From UBA2160 sp964588665 (lineage in GTDB: Bacteria; Chloroflexota; Dehalococcoidia; Lucifugimonadales; UBA1123): 30,248 nt of DNA. Both the position numbers and the translations under genes were made by a program. The stretch is from NCBI GenBank assembly GCA_964588665.1, contig CAZPQQ010000037.1:1-30248 (forward strand), in the 5' to 3' direction. The notes beneath the pieces were generated by a model. That model did not search any database, was not told the DNA's origin, and saw nothing but the letters and a program-made list of their open reading frames with translations. The first letter of the stretch is position 1. Every line of letters starts with the position of its first letter. This document shows, one piece after another, positions 1 through 6,894 of the stretch.

Positions 1-284
1 GCTACTGACATAATCATTGAACAGTTACCCTGACATTTTCACTGGACAACAACATCGTGCGCCGCACGGCCATTCCCGTCAGACGACCGTAGGGGAGGGT
101 TTCAACCCTCCCGTGGGTTTCGCCCGGCGTGACATGGCGTAACGATATGCGGCCATGGCGTAGGGCCACGCGCGGTCTGGTCGCATGTACTGCGGAGACA
201 TGTTGCTATAACGACGCGGGAGGGTTTGAAACCCTCCCCTACGGAGCGACGGCCCGCTGGCATCGCGGCTCGGACGCAGGCAGC
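1..284. other. intergenic stretch with one repeat doublet
   Basis: I see no credible gene between the left edge of the window and the stop codon of thyX. The only structure I can support is a pair of inverted palindromic repeat units, listed separately. Frames that are open here run into thyX on the wrong strand and do not resemble proteins. Confidence 0.6.
89..242. repeat. REPIN-like doublet of a GC-rich palindromic repeat (pair 1)
   Basis: Unit A (89-113) and unit B (217-242) are near-identical copies in opposite orientation, about 103 bases apart. Each reads GTAGGGGAGGG, a TTTCAA(A) centre, then CCCTCCCG, so each can fold into its own hairpin, and the two can also pair with each other. 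The same arrangement recurs at 4139-4274. The layout resembles REP doublets (REPINs) of other bacteria, which are non-autonomous elements moved by a transposase encoded elsewhere. That comparison is an inference; no transposase is present in this window. Confidence 0.75.
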
Positions 285-1085
285 CTACACCTTCGAAAAC
301 TCCGGTGTCGCGATGCGGGTGCCGTCCGGCAGGTCCGAGACCTCGAAGTCGCCGAACAGCAGCGGGGCTTCATCTTGGAGGAGGTCGAGGATCTGCAGCG
401 CGACCGCTCTGATCTCCCAGTCCGCGTAAATCGCCCCTCGCATCTCGATGAAGTGCCGCCAGGCGCGGACGTTCGCGGTAACGAATATCTTGGTCTCGGT
501 CGCGTTGGGGAGCACGGATCGAGCGGCCTGCCGGATCGCCTTGCGGCGATCGGTTGCGCTGTCGAACCTGTCGCGCGGGATGACGCTGCCCAGGGCGTCG
601 ACGAGCTCGGCGTAGCTCTCGGTCGCGGTTTCCAGCGCTTTTTCGAGGATCGCCGAAGCCTCCTCCGCGCCCTCGCCGTCTTGGGCGAGAGCTGGAGGCA
701 CGACGAACGAGCTGTCCGTCTCGTCGACGTATCGCTGCGATCTCTGGCTGAACGCGAACCCTGCTCGGTGTCTGACCAGCTCGTGTGTCAGGCTGCGGGA
801 GACCCCGGTCAGTACGAAGCCATAGTTGACGTGCTCGAAGACGCTGCCGTCTTTGGACGAGAGCAGGTTGTGGATGAAGTCCGCGATGTCGCGCCGGCCC
901 CGTCCATAGCTCATGTAGCAGAGCCGCGCCGATATCTCGACGATGGCGTTCGACGCGTCGCTGCCCGCGCGGATGCTGTCGGGCACCGGCGGAACGTCTT
1001 CGTCCGCGAGGAACGCGGCCACCTGCTCCCAGTCGACGCTCGGGCGTGAGACGAGATAGACATTCGCTTTGGAGACTAGTTTCAT
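285..1085 (-). CDS. thyX: flavin-dependent thymidylate synthase ThyX
   Basis: ThyX makes dTMP from dUMP using FAD, NADPH and methylenetetrahydrofolate, replacing the unrelated ThyA. The 266-residue protein carries the family signature as RHR (105-107) followed by AGFAFSQRSQRY. It also has the C-terminal nucleotide-binding stretches around VLPNAT (191-196) and N205 to R216, which contains the HFIEMR motif. The usual signature is RHR-x7-S; here the Ser is one residue further on (x8). I recall this variant from other ThyX proteins and do not take it as loss of function. The ATG start has an AAAGG box 8 bases upstream. The gene faces left, away from the other genes, and appears to be transcribed alone or with genes beyond the left edge. 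No thyA is seen in the window. Confidence 0.95.
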   Translation of the reverse strand: MKLVSKANVYLVSRPSVDWEQVAAFLADEDVPPVPDSIRAGSDASNAIVEISARLCYMSYGRGRRDIADFIHNLLSSKDGSVFEHVNYGFVLTGVSRSLTHELVRHRAGFAFSQRSQRYVDETDSSFVVPPALAQDGEGAEEASAILEKALETATESYAELVDALGSVIPRDRFDSATDRRKAIRQAARSVLPNATETKIFVTANVRAWRHFIEMRGAIYADWEIRAVALQILDLLQDEAPLLFGDFEVSDLPDGTRIATPEFSKV

Positions 1086-1442
1086 GTGATGTGCCTTTTG
1101 CTGACCACACGTGGATCGTGCGCCGTAGTTGTTCTGGAAAATGTCACGAATCAGTGTATGAGTGCAGGGTGAAGAATACTAGTGCCCCGATACATGAGGT
1201 CGTGTAGCGTTCGGCGGGCCATCGACAGGCTCAGAGCCAGCCCTGAGCATGCCGATGGGCCGAACGGAAAACGACGAGCCTACCTATTCATCAAGAGCAC
1301 GTCGAACTACGGACTTGCGGCATGCAAAGTTGAAATACAACCCGTTCGTGGTGAGCCTTTTCCGTTCGTGGTGAGCCTGTCGAACCACCTCGACGTTCCT
1401 GCTTTCATCGCGATCTGCGAACCGGGTTCGCGATTTATGACA
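1086..1442. other. intergenic region between thyX and aroE with repeat remnants
   Basis: These 357 bases hold no credible gene. The right half is occupied by copies of a dispersed repeat: a degenerate unit at about 1209-1267 (TCGACAGGCTCAG, then CGAACGG) and a tandem pair beginning at 1342. Open frames crossing the region are built largely from the repeats and from the reverse of aroE. Confidence 0.6.
1342..1395. repeat. tandem copies of the CCGTTCGTGGTGAGCC dispersed repeat
   Basis: The core CCGTTCGTGGTGAGCC occurs at 1342-1357 and again at 1362-1377. The second copy continues as TGTCGAACCAC and CTCGACG. The same core recurs at 9168, 9191 and 13722, and its reverse complement at 9244-9268. 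All copies lie between genes. Confidence 0.85.
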
Positions 1443-2300
1443 TTAGTGCAACTTCGCCATGGCTGCGCGCGCGGCTTCCATCATCACGTCGATGGGCGGA
1501 GACATCCCTGTCCACATCTCGAAGGCGGCTGCACCTTGGTACACGAGCATCGGCAAGCCGCCAAGCGTCTCGGCGCCGGCTCTCTGGGCTTCGACCAGCA
1601 GGGGAGTGACCTCAGGGTTGTACACCATGTCGAAGACGAGACATCCGTCCTGTATCACGCCCTCTGGGAGAGGTGAGCGGCCCTCATCGGACGACCCCTG
1701 CATGCCGATTGACGTGCAGTTGACGATGAGATCGGCGTCCGCGCAGCGCTCTTTCAGTCCCGGCGACGTGATTGCGATGGCGGAGGCCTCAGTGTCCAAT
1801 CCGGACAACTCAGCCGCCAGCGCCTCCGCCCGAGAAAGGGTGCGATTGGCGATGTGCATCGATCGGATGCCCTTCTGAGCCAAAGAGTGACCGGCAGCCC
1901 GCGCGGCCCCGCCGGCGCCCAACAGCAGCACGCGCTTTCCGTGAGGGTCGAAACCTGCCTCGGTCGTCAGAGCCTCGACGAAACCTGCAGCGTCAGTGTT
2001 GTATCCGGCCAGGTTTTTGCCGTTCTCCACCACAACCGTGTTGACCGCGCCGATGGCCTCGGCTTGGGGATCGAGTCGATCCAGCATGCCGATGACCGCT
2101 ACTTTGTGCGGCACGGTCACGTTGGCGCCGTAGCAGTTGGCCTCGCGAAGACCGTTGACCGCGGCCTCCAGCTCTTCAGGCAGCGTCGGCCAGGCTTCGT
2201 ACAGTGCGTCGAACCCGCACTCGTCCAGCGCGGCTTGCTGGAGCGCGGGCGACATCGAGTGGCCCAACGGGTATCCGAATATGCCGACGCGGTCTGTCAT
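1443..2300 (-). CDS. aroE: shikimate 5-dehydrogenase AroE
   Basis: AroE reduces 3-dehydroshikimate to shikimate with NADPH, the fourth step of the shikimate pathway in the cytoplasm. The 285-residue protein is full length. The shikimate-binding pair S15/S17 lies in PLGHSMSP, the catalytic K66 in NVTVPHK and D103 in NTDAAGF. The Rossmann glycine motif GAGGAA is at 128-133, with NRT (152-154) after the second strand, where NADP-specific members bind the phosphate. NCTSIGM (194-200) and the C-terminal GLPMLVYQGA complete the family pattern. The ATG has a GAGGAG ribosome binding site. A convincing promoter lies immediately upstream. No other aromatic-pathway gene is in the window. Confidence 0.95.
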   Translation of the reverse strand: MTDRVGIFGYPLGHSMSPALQQAALDECGFDALYEAWPTLPEELEAAVNGLREANCYGANVTVPHKVAVIGMLDRLDPQAEAIGAVNTVVVENGKNLAGYNTDAAGFVEALTTEAGFDPHGKRVLLLGAGGAARAAGHSLAQKGIRSMHIANRTLSRAEALAAELSGLDTEASAIAITSPGLKERCADADLIVNCTSIGMQGSSDEGRSPLPEGVIQDGCLVFDMVYNPEVTPLLVEAQRAGAETLGGLPMLVYQGAAAFEMWTGMSPPIDVMMEAARAAMAKLH

Positions 2301-2328
2301 TCCGACTCCTCAATCCGGTGATGGCGCG

Positions 2329-2357
2329 ATTATAGCAGTCGTATATTGGCCGAACAA
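2329..2357 (-). promoter_or_regulatory. predicted sigma-70-type promoter of aroE
   Basis: Reading leftwards, TTGTTC (2352-2357) is followed by 17 bases and a perfect TATAAT (2329-2334). TGC comes directly before the TATAAT, which makes an extended -10. Transcription would start about 22 bases ahead of the aroE ATG, which fits a short leader holding the GAGGAG box. Confidence 0.6.
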
Positions 2358-2461
2358 AGGGAACGCTGAATGATAAGATGGACCTGCCTCGAATGGAAGG
2401 GATTCGGGGCGGGCCAATTGCCGATTTGACGGACCAACTGAGTTCTGTTCGGAGGTGAAGC

Positions 2462-2683
2462 ATGGAGGAGTCGACGAAAGACCAATCAGAGGCCGAGCAT
2501 CTCTTCGAGATCGTCAGGGCCAGATACGGCCGTCACCTGGACGACGAGCAGCTCGAAGCTGTTCGCTCGAACGTCAAAGACACCCTCGACCTCGTGTCTC
2601 GGCTCCGGGGCGTCAAGCTGGACAACGCGGTCGAACCCCATTCGTTGTTCCGACCTCATCGAGGGGAGGACGCCGATGGCTGA
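2462..2683 (+). CDS. GatC/AtzG-like small amidase partner
   Basis: This is a 73-residue acidic protein with a strong ribosome binding site (GGAGGTGAAGC before ATG). Its stop codon overlaps the start of the amidase gene by eight bases, so the two are translationally coupled. The pattern of a helix, LDDEQLEAVRSNVKD, and then a C-terminal SLFRPHR resembles small GatC-like or AtzG-like (DUF4089-type) proteins. These wrap around and stabilise an amidase-signature enzyme. The family link comes from the short-motif pattern, size and position, so it is tentative. The protein is shorter than typical GatC (about 95 residues) and close to AtzG in length. It has no catalytic residues of its own. Confidence 0.75.
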   Translation: MEESTKDQSEAEHLFEIVRARYGRHLDDEQLEAVRSNVKDTLDLVSRLRGVKLDNAVEPHSLFRPHRGEDADG

Positions 2684-4088
2684 CGAAATCGTATTCACCC
2701 CCGTTCGCCGGCTTTCAGAGATGATCCGAAGCAGGCAAGTCTCACCCCTTGAGCTGACTGAACTGTTTGTTGACCGGTTGGAACGCCTGGGCCCCAACTA
2801 CAACGCCGTGGTTACGGTTACGCAGGATCTGGCGCGAAGCCAAGCGACGAGAGCAGACCGCGAGATCGCTGACGGGACCAACAAAGGGCTGTTGCACGGC
2901 ATCCCGTGGGGCGCGAAAGACCTGCTGGCGACATCCGGCGGCATCCCGACCACCTGGGGAGCGGCGCCGTTCAGAGAGCAGACGTTCGACTTCGACGCAA
3001 CCGTCGTCCGTAAGCTGGAGGATGCCAGGGCGGTGCTGGGCGCCAAACTGGCGATGATCGAGTTCGCTGGCGGCATGGGTTACAAGCAACCGCACGCGAC
3101 GTTCACGGGCCCGCCGCGCAACCCCTGGAACCGCGAGCGGTGGACCGGAGGCTCATCGGCGGGCTCCGGCGCGGCGGTGGCCGCCGGACTCGTGCCGTTT
3201 GCGATCGGTTCGGAGACCTGGGGCTCCATCTTGTCACCGGCCAACAACTGCGGTTTGGCCGGGTTGCGGCCGACCTACGGACGCGTCAGCCGCCACGGCG
3301 CAATGGCTCTGTGCTGGACGCTGGACAAGCTCGGACCGCTCTGTCTGACAGCAGACGACTGCGGCATCGTGCTCGACGCCATCGCCGGTCCCGATCCCAA
3401 CGACCCGACGACGTACGAAACGCCTTTCACGTACGACAACACGGACACGCCGGGCAGAAAGTTCAAGATAGGCGTGCTTCGAGACGCTACGGCCGGAGCC
3501 GAACCAGCGGTGAAGGACAATTTCGAGAAGGCGTTGGCCGACCTGGGCGATTCGGTGGACGTCGAGGAGATCGAGTTCCCAGACCTTCCATACGTCGCGA
3601 TCACCAGGACGATCTTGATGGTCGAATCGGCGGCGGCGTTCGAGGATTTCATCGAAGATGGCAGGGCGTCCGGCCTCACCGCGCCGGAAGACCATCACGG
3701 GCCCTACGCGCGCACCTCGGTCCTCGCCACCGACTACATCAAGGCGCTTCGTCTGCGCGGGGTTATGGCCAGGGAAGTCGACGCTGTCATATCGCGATAC
3801 GACGCGATCGCGGCACCGACCTCGGGCCGAACGGCGTCGCCGATCACCGAGGAGTTCCGCGGCTCGGTTCCGGCGACACCCGACGTCATGGGCGCCGCGG
3901 GCAATGGCTGCGGACTGCCGTCGATATCGGTCCCCAGCGGCTTCTCCGAGGACGGCCTCCCGACCGGCATTCAGTTCATGGGCCGGCCCTACGCGGAGAA
4001 CACGATCCTCGCCATAGCCCGCGCATACCAGTCGATCACCGACTGGCACACACGGCATCCGGAGGACGTGGTCCGCGAGTTAACGTGA
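2676..4088 (+). CDS. amidase-signature family hydrolase
   Basis: This 470-residue protein has the Ser-cisSer-Lys triad of amidase-signature enzymes: K81 (WGAKDL), S160 in GGSSAGS, and nucleophile S184 in SETWGSILSP. Members cleave C-N amide bonds. In GatA the nucleophile is followed by Ile-Arg, and that Arg binds the substrate carboxylate. Here the equivalent residue is L186, and TGGS is replaced by TWGS. A Glu-tRNA amidotransferase role is therefore unlikely, and a neutral or hydrophobic amide is more plausible. The substrate is unknown. The gene overlaps the GatC/AtzG-like protein, suggesting a heteromeric enzyme of the AtzE-AtzG kind. It is followed by a repeat-filled gap. Confidence 0.9.
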   Translation: MADEIVFTPVRRLSEMIRSRQVSPLELTELFVDRLERLGPNYNAVVTVTQDLARSQATRADREIADGTNKGLLHGIPWGAKDLLATSGGIPTTWGAAPFREQTFDFDATVVRKLEDARAVLGAKLAMIEFAGGMGYKQPHATFTGPPRNPWNRERWTGGSSAGSGAAVAAGLVPFAIGSETWGSILSPANNCGLAGLRPTYGRVSRHGAMALCWTLDKLGPLCLTADDCGIVLDAIAGPDPNDPTTYETPFTYDNTDTPGRKFKIGVLRDATAGAEPAVKDNFEKALADLGDSVDVEEIEFPDLPYVAITRTILMVESAAAFEDFIEDGRASGLTAPEDHHGPYARTSVLATDYIKALRLRGVMAREVDAVISRYDAIAAPTSGRTASPITEEFRGSVPATPDVMGAAGNGCGLPSISVPSGFSEDGLPTGIQFMGRPYAENTILAIARAYQSITDWHTRHPEDVVRELT

Positions 4089-4138
4089 AATCGACAACCA
4101 CGGTTCCCACGGCAACTGCACGACGGAAGACATCGCCG

Positions 4139-4274
4139 GTAGGGGAGGGTTTCAAGCCCTCCCGCGCGTTTGGCACGAATACACGTCTCGGAACGCGTAA
4201 TCAGAGTGGCAGCAGCGACATTGCGGGGCATATGTGATCGAAGCCACGCGGGAGGGTTTGAAACCCTCCCCTAC
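4139..4274. repeat. REPIN-like doublet of the same palindromic repeat (pair 2)
   Basis: Unit C (4139-4164) and unit D (4249-4274) are inverted copies, 84 bases apart, of the unit seen at 89-242. They match it almost base for base, differing mainly at the centre (TTTCAAG versus TTTCAAA). The interiors of the two doublets differ, apart from some likeness (GTTT.GC.CG) next to the left unit. The element fills most of the gap between the amidase and the S51 peptidase, and any read-through RNA could fold into a long hairpin there. Confidence 0.8.
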
Positions 4275-4342
4275 GGGTTTCGGCGCCGGAATCGATCCTG
4301 ATAGCTGATAGCCCACGAGCGACTGCAACACAGGAGCGCGCC

Positions 4343-5098
4343 ATGCGAAAGATCGTAGCCATCGGCGGCGGCGTCTTGCGAGAGGGTGAGACCGACGCCA
4401 TGGATCGCTTCATCCTGGAGTTCTCCGGCGCCGCCAAGCCGCGCGTGTTGTTCGTGCCGACTGCCAGCAGCGACTCGGAAGAGTACGTCGAGGCCTTTAC
4501 CGAGGTTTACGGCGCCAAACTGGGCTGCGACATCGACGTGCTCTATCTGCTGGGGCGCAACCCGAGCGAGGACGAGCTGGCGGAGAAGGTTCTATCAGCC
4601 GACGTCGTGTACGTCGGTGGCGGCAATACGCTGAAGATGATGCGCCGCTGGCGAAGGCTCGGAGTAGACCGGCTCGTCACCGAGGCTTGGGACAGGGGCA
4701 CGGTACTGTGCGGCGTCAGCGCGGGGGCGATCTGCTGGTTCAGCCATGGGCACAGCGATTCGATGGCCTCCTACAACGAAGATGACTGGCAATACATCGC
4801 GGTCAAAGGCATGGGGTTCGTGGACGCGCTGGCGTGCCCACACTACGACTCCGACACCCGGGGCGTTCCGCGTCGCGAGGACTTCCATCGCATGGTGCTG
4901 AAACGGGGTGGTCCCGCCGTCGCCATCGACAACGACTGTGCCATCGCGTTTCACGACGACCGCTATCAGGTGGTTTCGGCGAGGGCAGGGGCGAGAGCGT
5001 TCCGGCTTCGACGTGAGCGCGGTGCGATAGTGGAGGAACCGCTTCCAAACAACGGCGAATGGTCGCCGATCTCAGAGATGTTGAACTTCGGAGGTTGA
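4343..5098 (+). CDS. peptidase S51 family protein (PepE / cyanophycinase-like)
   Basis: This 251-residue cytoplasmic protein has the S51 serine-hydrolase layout. It starts with an IGGG strand (7-10). The glycine-rich VGGGNT loop (91-96) and the nucleophile elbow GVSAGA with S126 follow, and the likely catalytic His is H167 in CPHYDS. PepE-type enzymes cut Asp-X dipeptides, and cyanophycinases release beta-Asp-Arg from cyanophycin. The length fits PepE-like members better than secreted cyanophycinases, and there is no signal peptide. The ATG follows AGGAG. Only four bases separate it from the next gene, an amidohydrolase, so the two probably work on related amino-acyl substrates. The exact substrate cannot be told from sequence. 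Confidence 0.88.
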   Translation: MRKIVAIGGGVLREGETDAMDRFILEFSGAAKPRVLFVPTASSDSEEYVEAFTEVYGAKLGCDIDVLYLLGRNPSEDELAEKVLSADVVYVGGGNTLKMMRRWRRLGVDRLVTEAWDRGTVLCGVSAGAICWFSHGHSDSMASYNEDDWQYIAVKGMGFVDALACPHYDSDTRGVPRREDFHRMVLKRGGPAVAIDNDCAIAFHDDRYQVVSARAGARAFRLRRERGAIVEEPLPNNGEWSPISEMLNFGG

Positions 5099-5102
5099 GC
5101 CG

Positions 5103-6488
5103 ATGACCGATTCCACGATATACGACCTTGTGATTCAGGGAGGCAGGGCAGTCGATCCCGAGTCAGGGCTGGACGCTGTTCGAGACGTTGGCGTCTCCGA
5201 TGGGCAAGTTCAGGCCTTGTCCGAGTCGTCTCTCGAAGGCCGCGAAACGGTCGATGCCACCGGCATGGTGGTTACGGCCGGCTTCATCGACCTTCATTCG
5301 CACGGACAAGACGCCGAAAGCTACGAGACTCAGGCCAGGGACGGGGTGACCACTGCTTTGGAGCTCGAAGTGGGCACGAACGACGTCGACCGATGGTATG
5401 AAGCGCGTGATGGCTCTGCGCTCATCAACTTCGGCGCGAGCGTCGGACACATCCCGGTGCGGATGGGGGTCATGAACGATCCCGGCGCCTTCCTTCCAGT
5501 GGCGGACGCCGCGAATCGCGAGGCGACCCCAGAGGAACTGGCGCAAATCGAAAGAGGAATCGAGCACGGACTTCGTCGGGGAGCGTTGGCCGTCGGGTTT
5601 GGCTTGGACTACACTCGCGGGTGCTCCCGATGGGAAGCCATCGAGATGTTTCGTATCGCGGCCGACCACGGCGCCTCGTGCCACGTGCATCTGCGCGGCA
5701 AAGGGCCGAAGGAGCCGATGAGCGGCATCGAGGCTGCCGGCGAGGTGATCGCCGCTGCAGCGATCACAGGCGCGGCGCTTCACATCGTCCACATCCAGAG
5801 CACTGGCATGTCGGCAACCGGAAGGACGCTCGAAATGATCGCCGGGGCGCGGGAACGCGGACTCGACGTGACTACCGAGTGCTATCCGTACACGGCCGGA
5901 ATGACCGCCATCGACTCAGCGTTGTTCAGCGAGGGCTGGCAGGAGCAGTACGGCATCGGCTACGGCAGCCTTCAATGGGTGGAGACCGGCGAGCGGCTGA
6001 ACTCGACGACGTTCGCCGAGTATCGCGAGATCGGCGGCATGGTCATCGTCCACTCGACGCCGCAGGACGCCGTGGATACGGCCGTGCTCAGTCCGCTGAC
6101 GGCCATCGCCACGGACGGCCTGCTGCACAACGGCAAAGGGCACCCCAGGACCGCCGGAAGCTATTCGCTGATCTTGGGCCGGTACGTCAGACAACAGCGG
6201 GCGCTGTCCCTGATGGACGCCCTCCGCAAGATGTCGCTGATGCCCGCACAGAGGCTGGAGGCCAGAGCGCCCGCGTTCGCCCGGAAAGGGCGCATCACGC
6301 CGGGCGCGGACGCCGACATCGTGGTCTTCGATCCCGACACGGTGTTGGACCGCTCCACATACGACGAACCGACACTGGCGCCGGACGGCATTCCCCACGT
6401 TTTCGTTGGCGGCGCGCAAGTTGTCTCCGACGGCAAAGTCGTGGAGGGCGTCGCGCCTGGAATAGGCGTGCGTGCGCCTGTGAGATAA
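5103..6488 (+). CDS. D-aminoacylase-like amidohydrolase (possible N-acyl-D-glutamate deacylase)
   Basis: This 461-residue TIM-barrel metal hydrolase belongs to the urease-like amidohydrolase superfamily. Metal-binding candidates are H65 and H67 (FIDLHSHG), H194/H196 (CHVHLRG), H227/H230 (HIVHIQS) and D338 (ATDG). The C-terminal part, with HPRTAGSYSLILGRYVR (347-363) and GRITPGADADIVVFDP, is typical of D-aminoacylase relatives. These remove acyl groups from N-acyl-D-amino acids. The classical enzymes have a metal-binding Cys after GVTT. Here GVTTALELEVG (81-91) has none, and E87 or E89 may serve. From memory, a subset with this ELEVG stretch is often annotated as D-glutamate deacylase. The gene starts four bases after the S51 peptidase, so they are co-translated. 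Confidence 0.85.
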   Translation: MTDSTIYDLVIQGGRAVDPESGLDAVRDVGVSDGQVQALSESSLEGRETVDATGMVVTAGFIDLHSHGQDAESYETQARDGVTTALELEVGTNDVDRWYEARDGSALINFGASVGHIPVRMGVMNDPGAFLPVADAANREATPEELAQIERGIEHGLRRGALAVGFGLDYTRGCSRWEAIEMFRIAADHGASCHVHLRGKGPKEPMSGIEAAGEVIAAAAITGAALHIVHIQSTGMSATGRTLEMIAGARERGLDVTTECYPYTAGMTAIDSALFSEGWQEQYGIGYGSLQWVETGERLNSTTFAEYREIGGMVIVHSTPQDAVDTAVLSPLTAIATDGLLHNGKGHPRTAGSYSLILGRYVRQQRALSLMDALRKMSLMPAQRLEARAPAFARKGRITPGADADIVVFDPDTVLDRSTYDEPTLAPDGIPHVFVGGAQVVSDGKVVEGVAPGIGVRAPVR

Positions 6489-6518
6489 TTGACACGTATC
6501 ATCACATCGTGCTAGAGT
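6489..6518 (+). promoter_or_regulatory. predicted promoter of the ilv-leu T-box transcript
   Basis: A perfect TTGACA (6489-6494) is followed, after 18 bases, by TAGAGT (6513-6518), a four-of-six match to the -10 box. It lies right after the stop codon of the amidohydrolase and just ahead of the T-box leader, where a promoter is expected. Transcription would begin near 6525. Confidence 0.65.
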
Positions 6519-6524
6519 TTTCGG

Positions 6525-6830
6525 CACGCACCTGTAAAATCATTCACAAATGCAAAGATGGGGAGCAGTACCGCATCCGTCCGACCACAGCGAGTCGGCG
6601 ATGGTGGAAAACCGGCGTCAGGGCGCGCGGGAACTCACCCCGGAGCATCCGATTCGAAGGAGCCGTCGTGGTATTGATGTCACGGCTTCACGTAGGATTC
6701 GGACGGGTTGGCCCCGTTATCACAGCTTCCGAGCGGCCAGGTCCGTAAAGGGCCGGCAATTAGGGTGGTACCGCGGGAACATTCGATCAACGATCCCGTC
6801 CCTTTATTGTGGACGGGATTTTTCTTTTGT
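6525..6830 (+). promoter_or_regulatory. T-box leader, leucine-specific, controlling the ilv-leu operon
   Basis: The leader senses uncharged tRNA by pairing with its anticodon and 3' end, and then favours an antiterminator over a terminator. The T-box consensus AGGGTGGTACCGCG is intact at 6762-6775. Its TGGT bulge (6766-6769) would pair with an ACCA end, so discriminator base A. Stem I contains AGTA (6567-6570) opposite GGGAACTCA. In that context the specifier codon is CTC at 6634-6636, i.e. leucine read by tRNA-Leu(GAG). A U-tract terminator closes the leader. The ilvB ribosome binding site follows about 60 bases later. The boundaries and the full fold are estimated by eye. Confidence 0.93.
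6793..6827 (+). terminator. T-box-controlled intrinsic terminator
   Basis: ATCCCGTCC (6793-6801) and GGACGGGAT (6811-6819) form a perfect nine-base-pair stem with a nine-base loop. A T-rich run (TTTTTCTTTT) follows directly. It overlaps the 3' side of the T-box antiterminator region, as expected for the mutually exclusive structures. Confidence 0.92.
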
Positions 6831-6894
6831 GCGGACGACGAAAACAGACTGAAGTCAAAGGTCCAAGACAGACGACCATGGAGGTAGGAGAGCG

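Noticed and set aside
129..1049. Open frame of 306 codons on the plus strand over thyX
   Set aside because: It is the reverse of a well-supported thyX and has no protein-family features.
1182..1676. Open frame across the thyX-aroE gap
   Set aside because: It consists of repeat sequence and the reverse of aroE.
2346..2379. A plus-strand promoter ahead of the small amidase partner (TTGGCC and GATAAG)
   Set aside because: The spacing of 20 or more bases is too long and both boxes are poor.
3140..4237. Open frame of 365 codons overlapping the amidase
   Set aside because: It is a shifted-frame shadow of the amidase and ends in the repeat doublet; its Arg-rich text matches no family.
89..4274. 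The two repeat doublets as a CRISPR array or composite transposon ends
   Set aside because: The units are palindromic, paired and 4 kb apart with no spacers, and no transposase lies between them; thyX, aroE and the amidase in between look like ordinary chromosomal genes.
5621..6748. Open frame of 375 codons running from the amidohydrolase into the T-box leader
   Set aside because: It is a shadow frame crossing a well-supported gene and a regulatory RNA.
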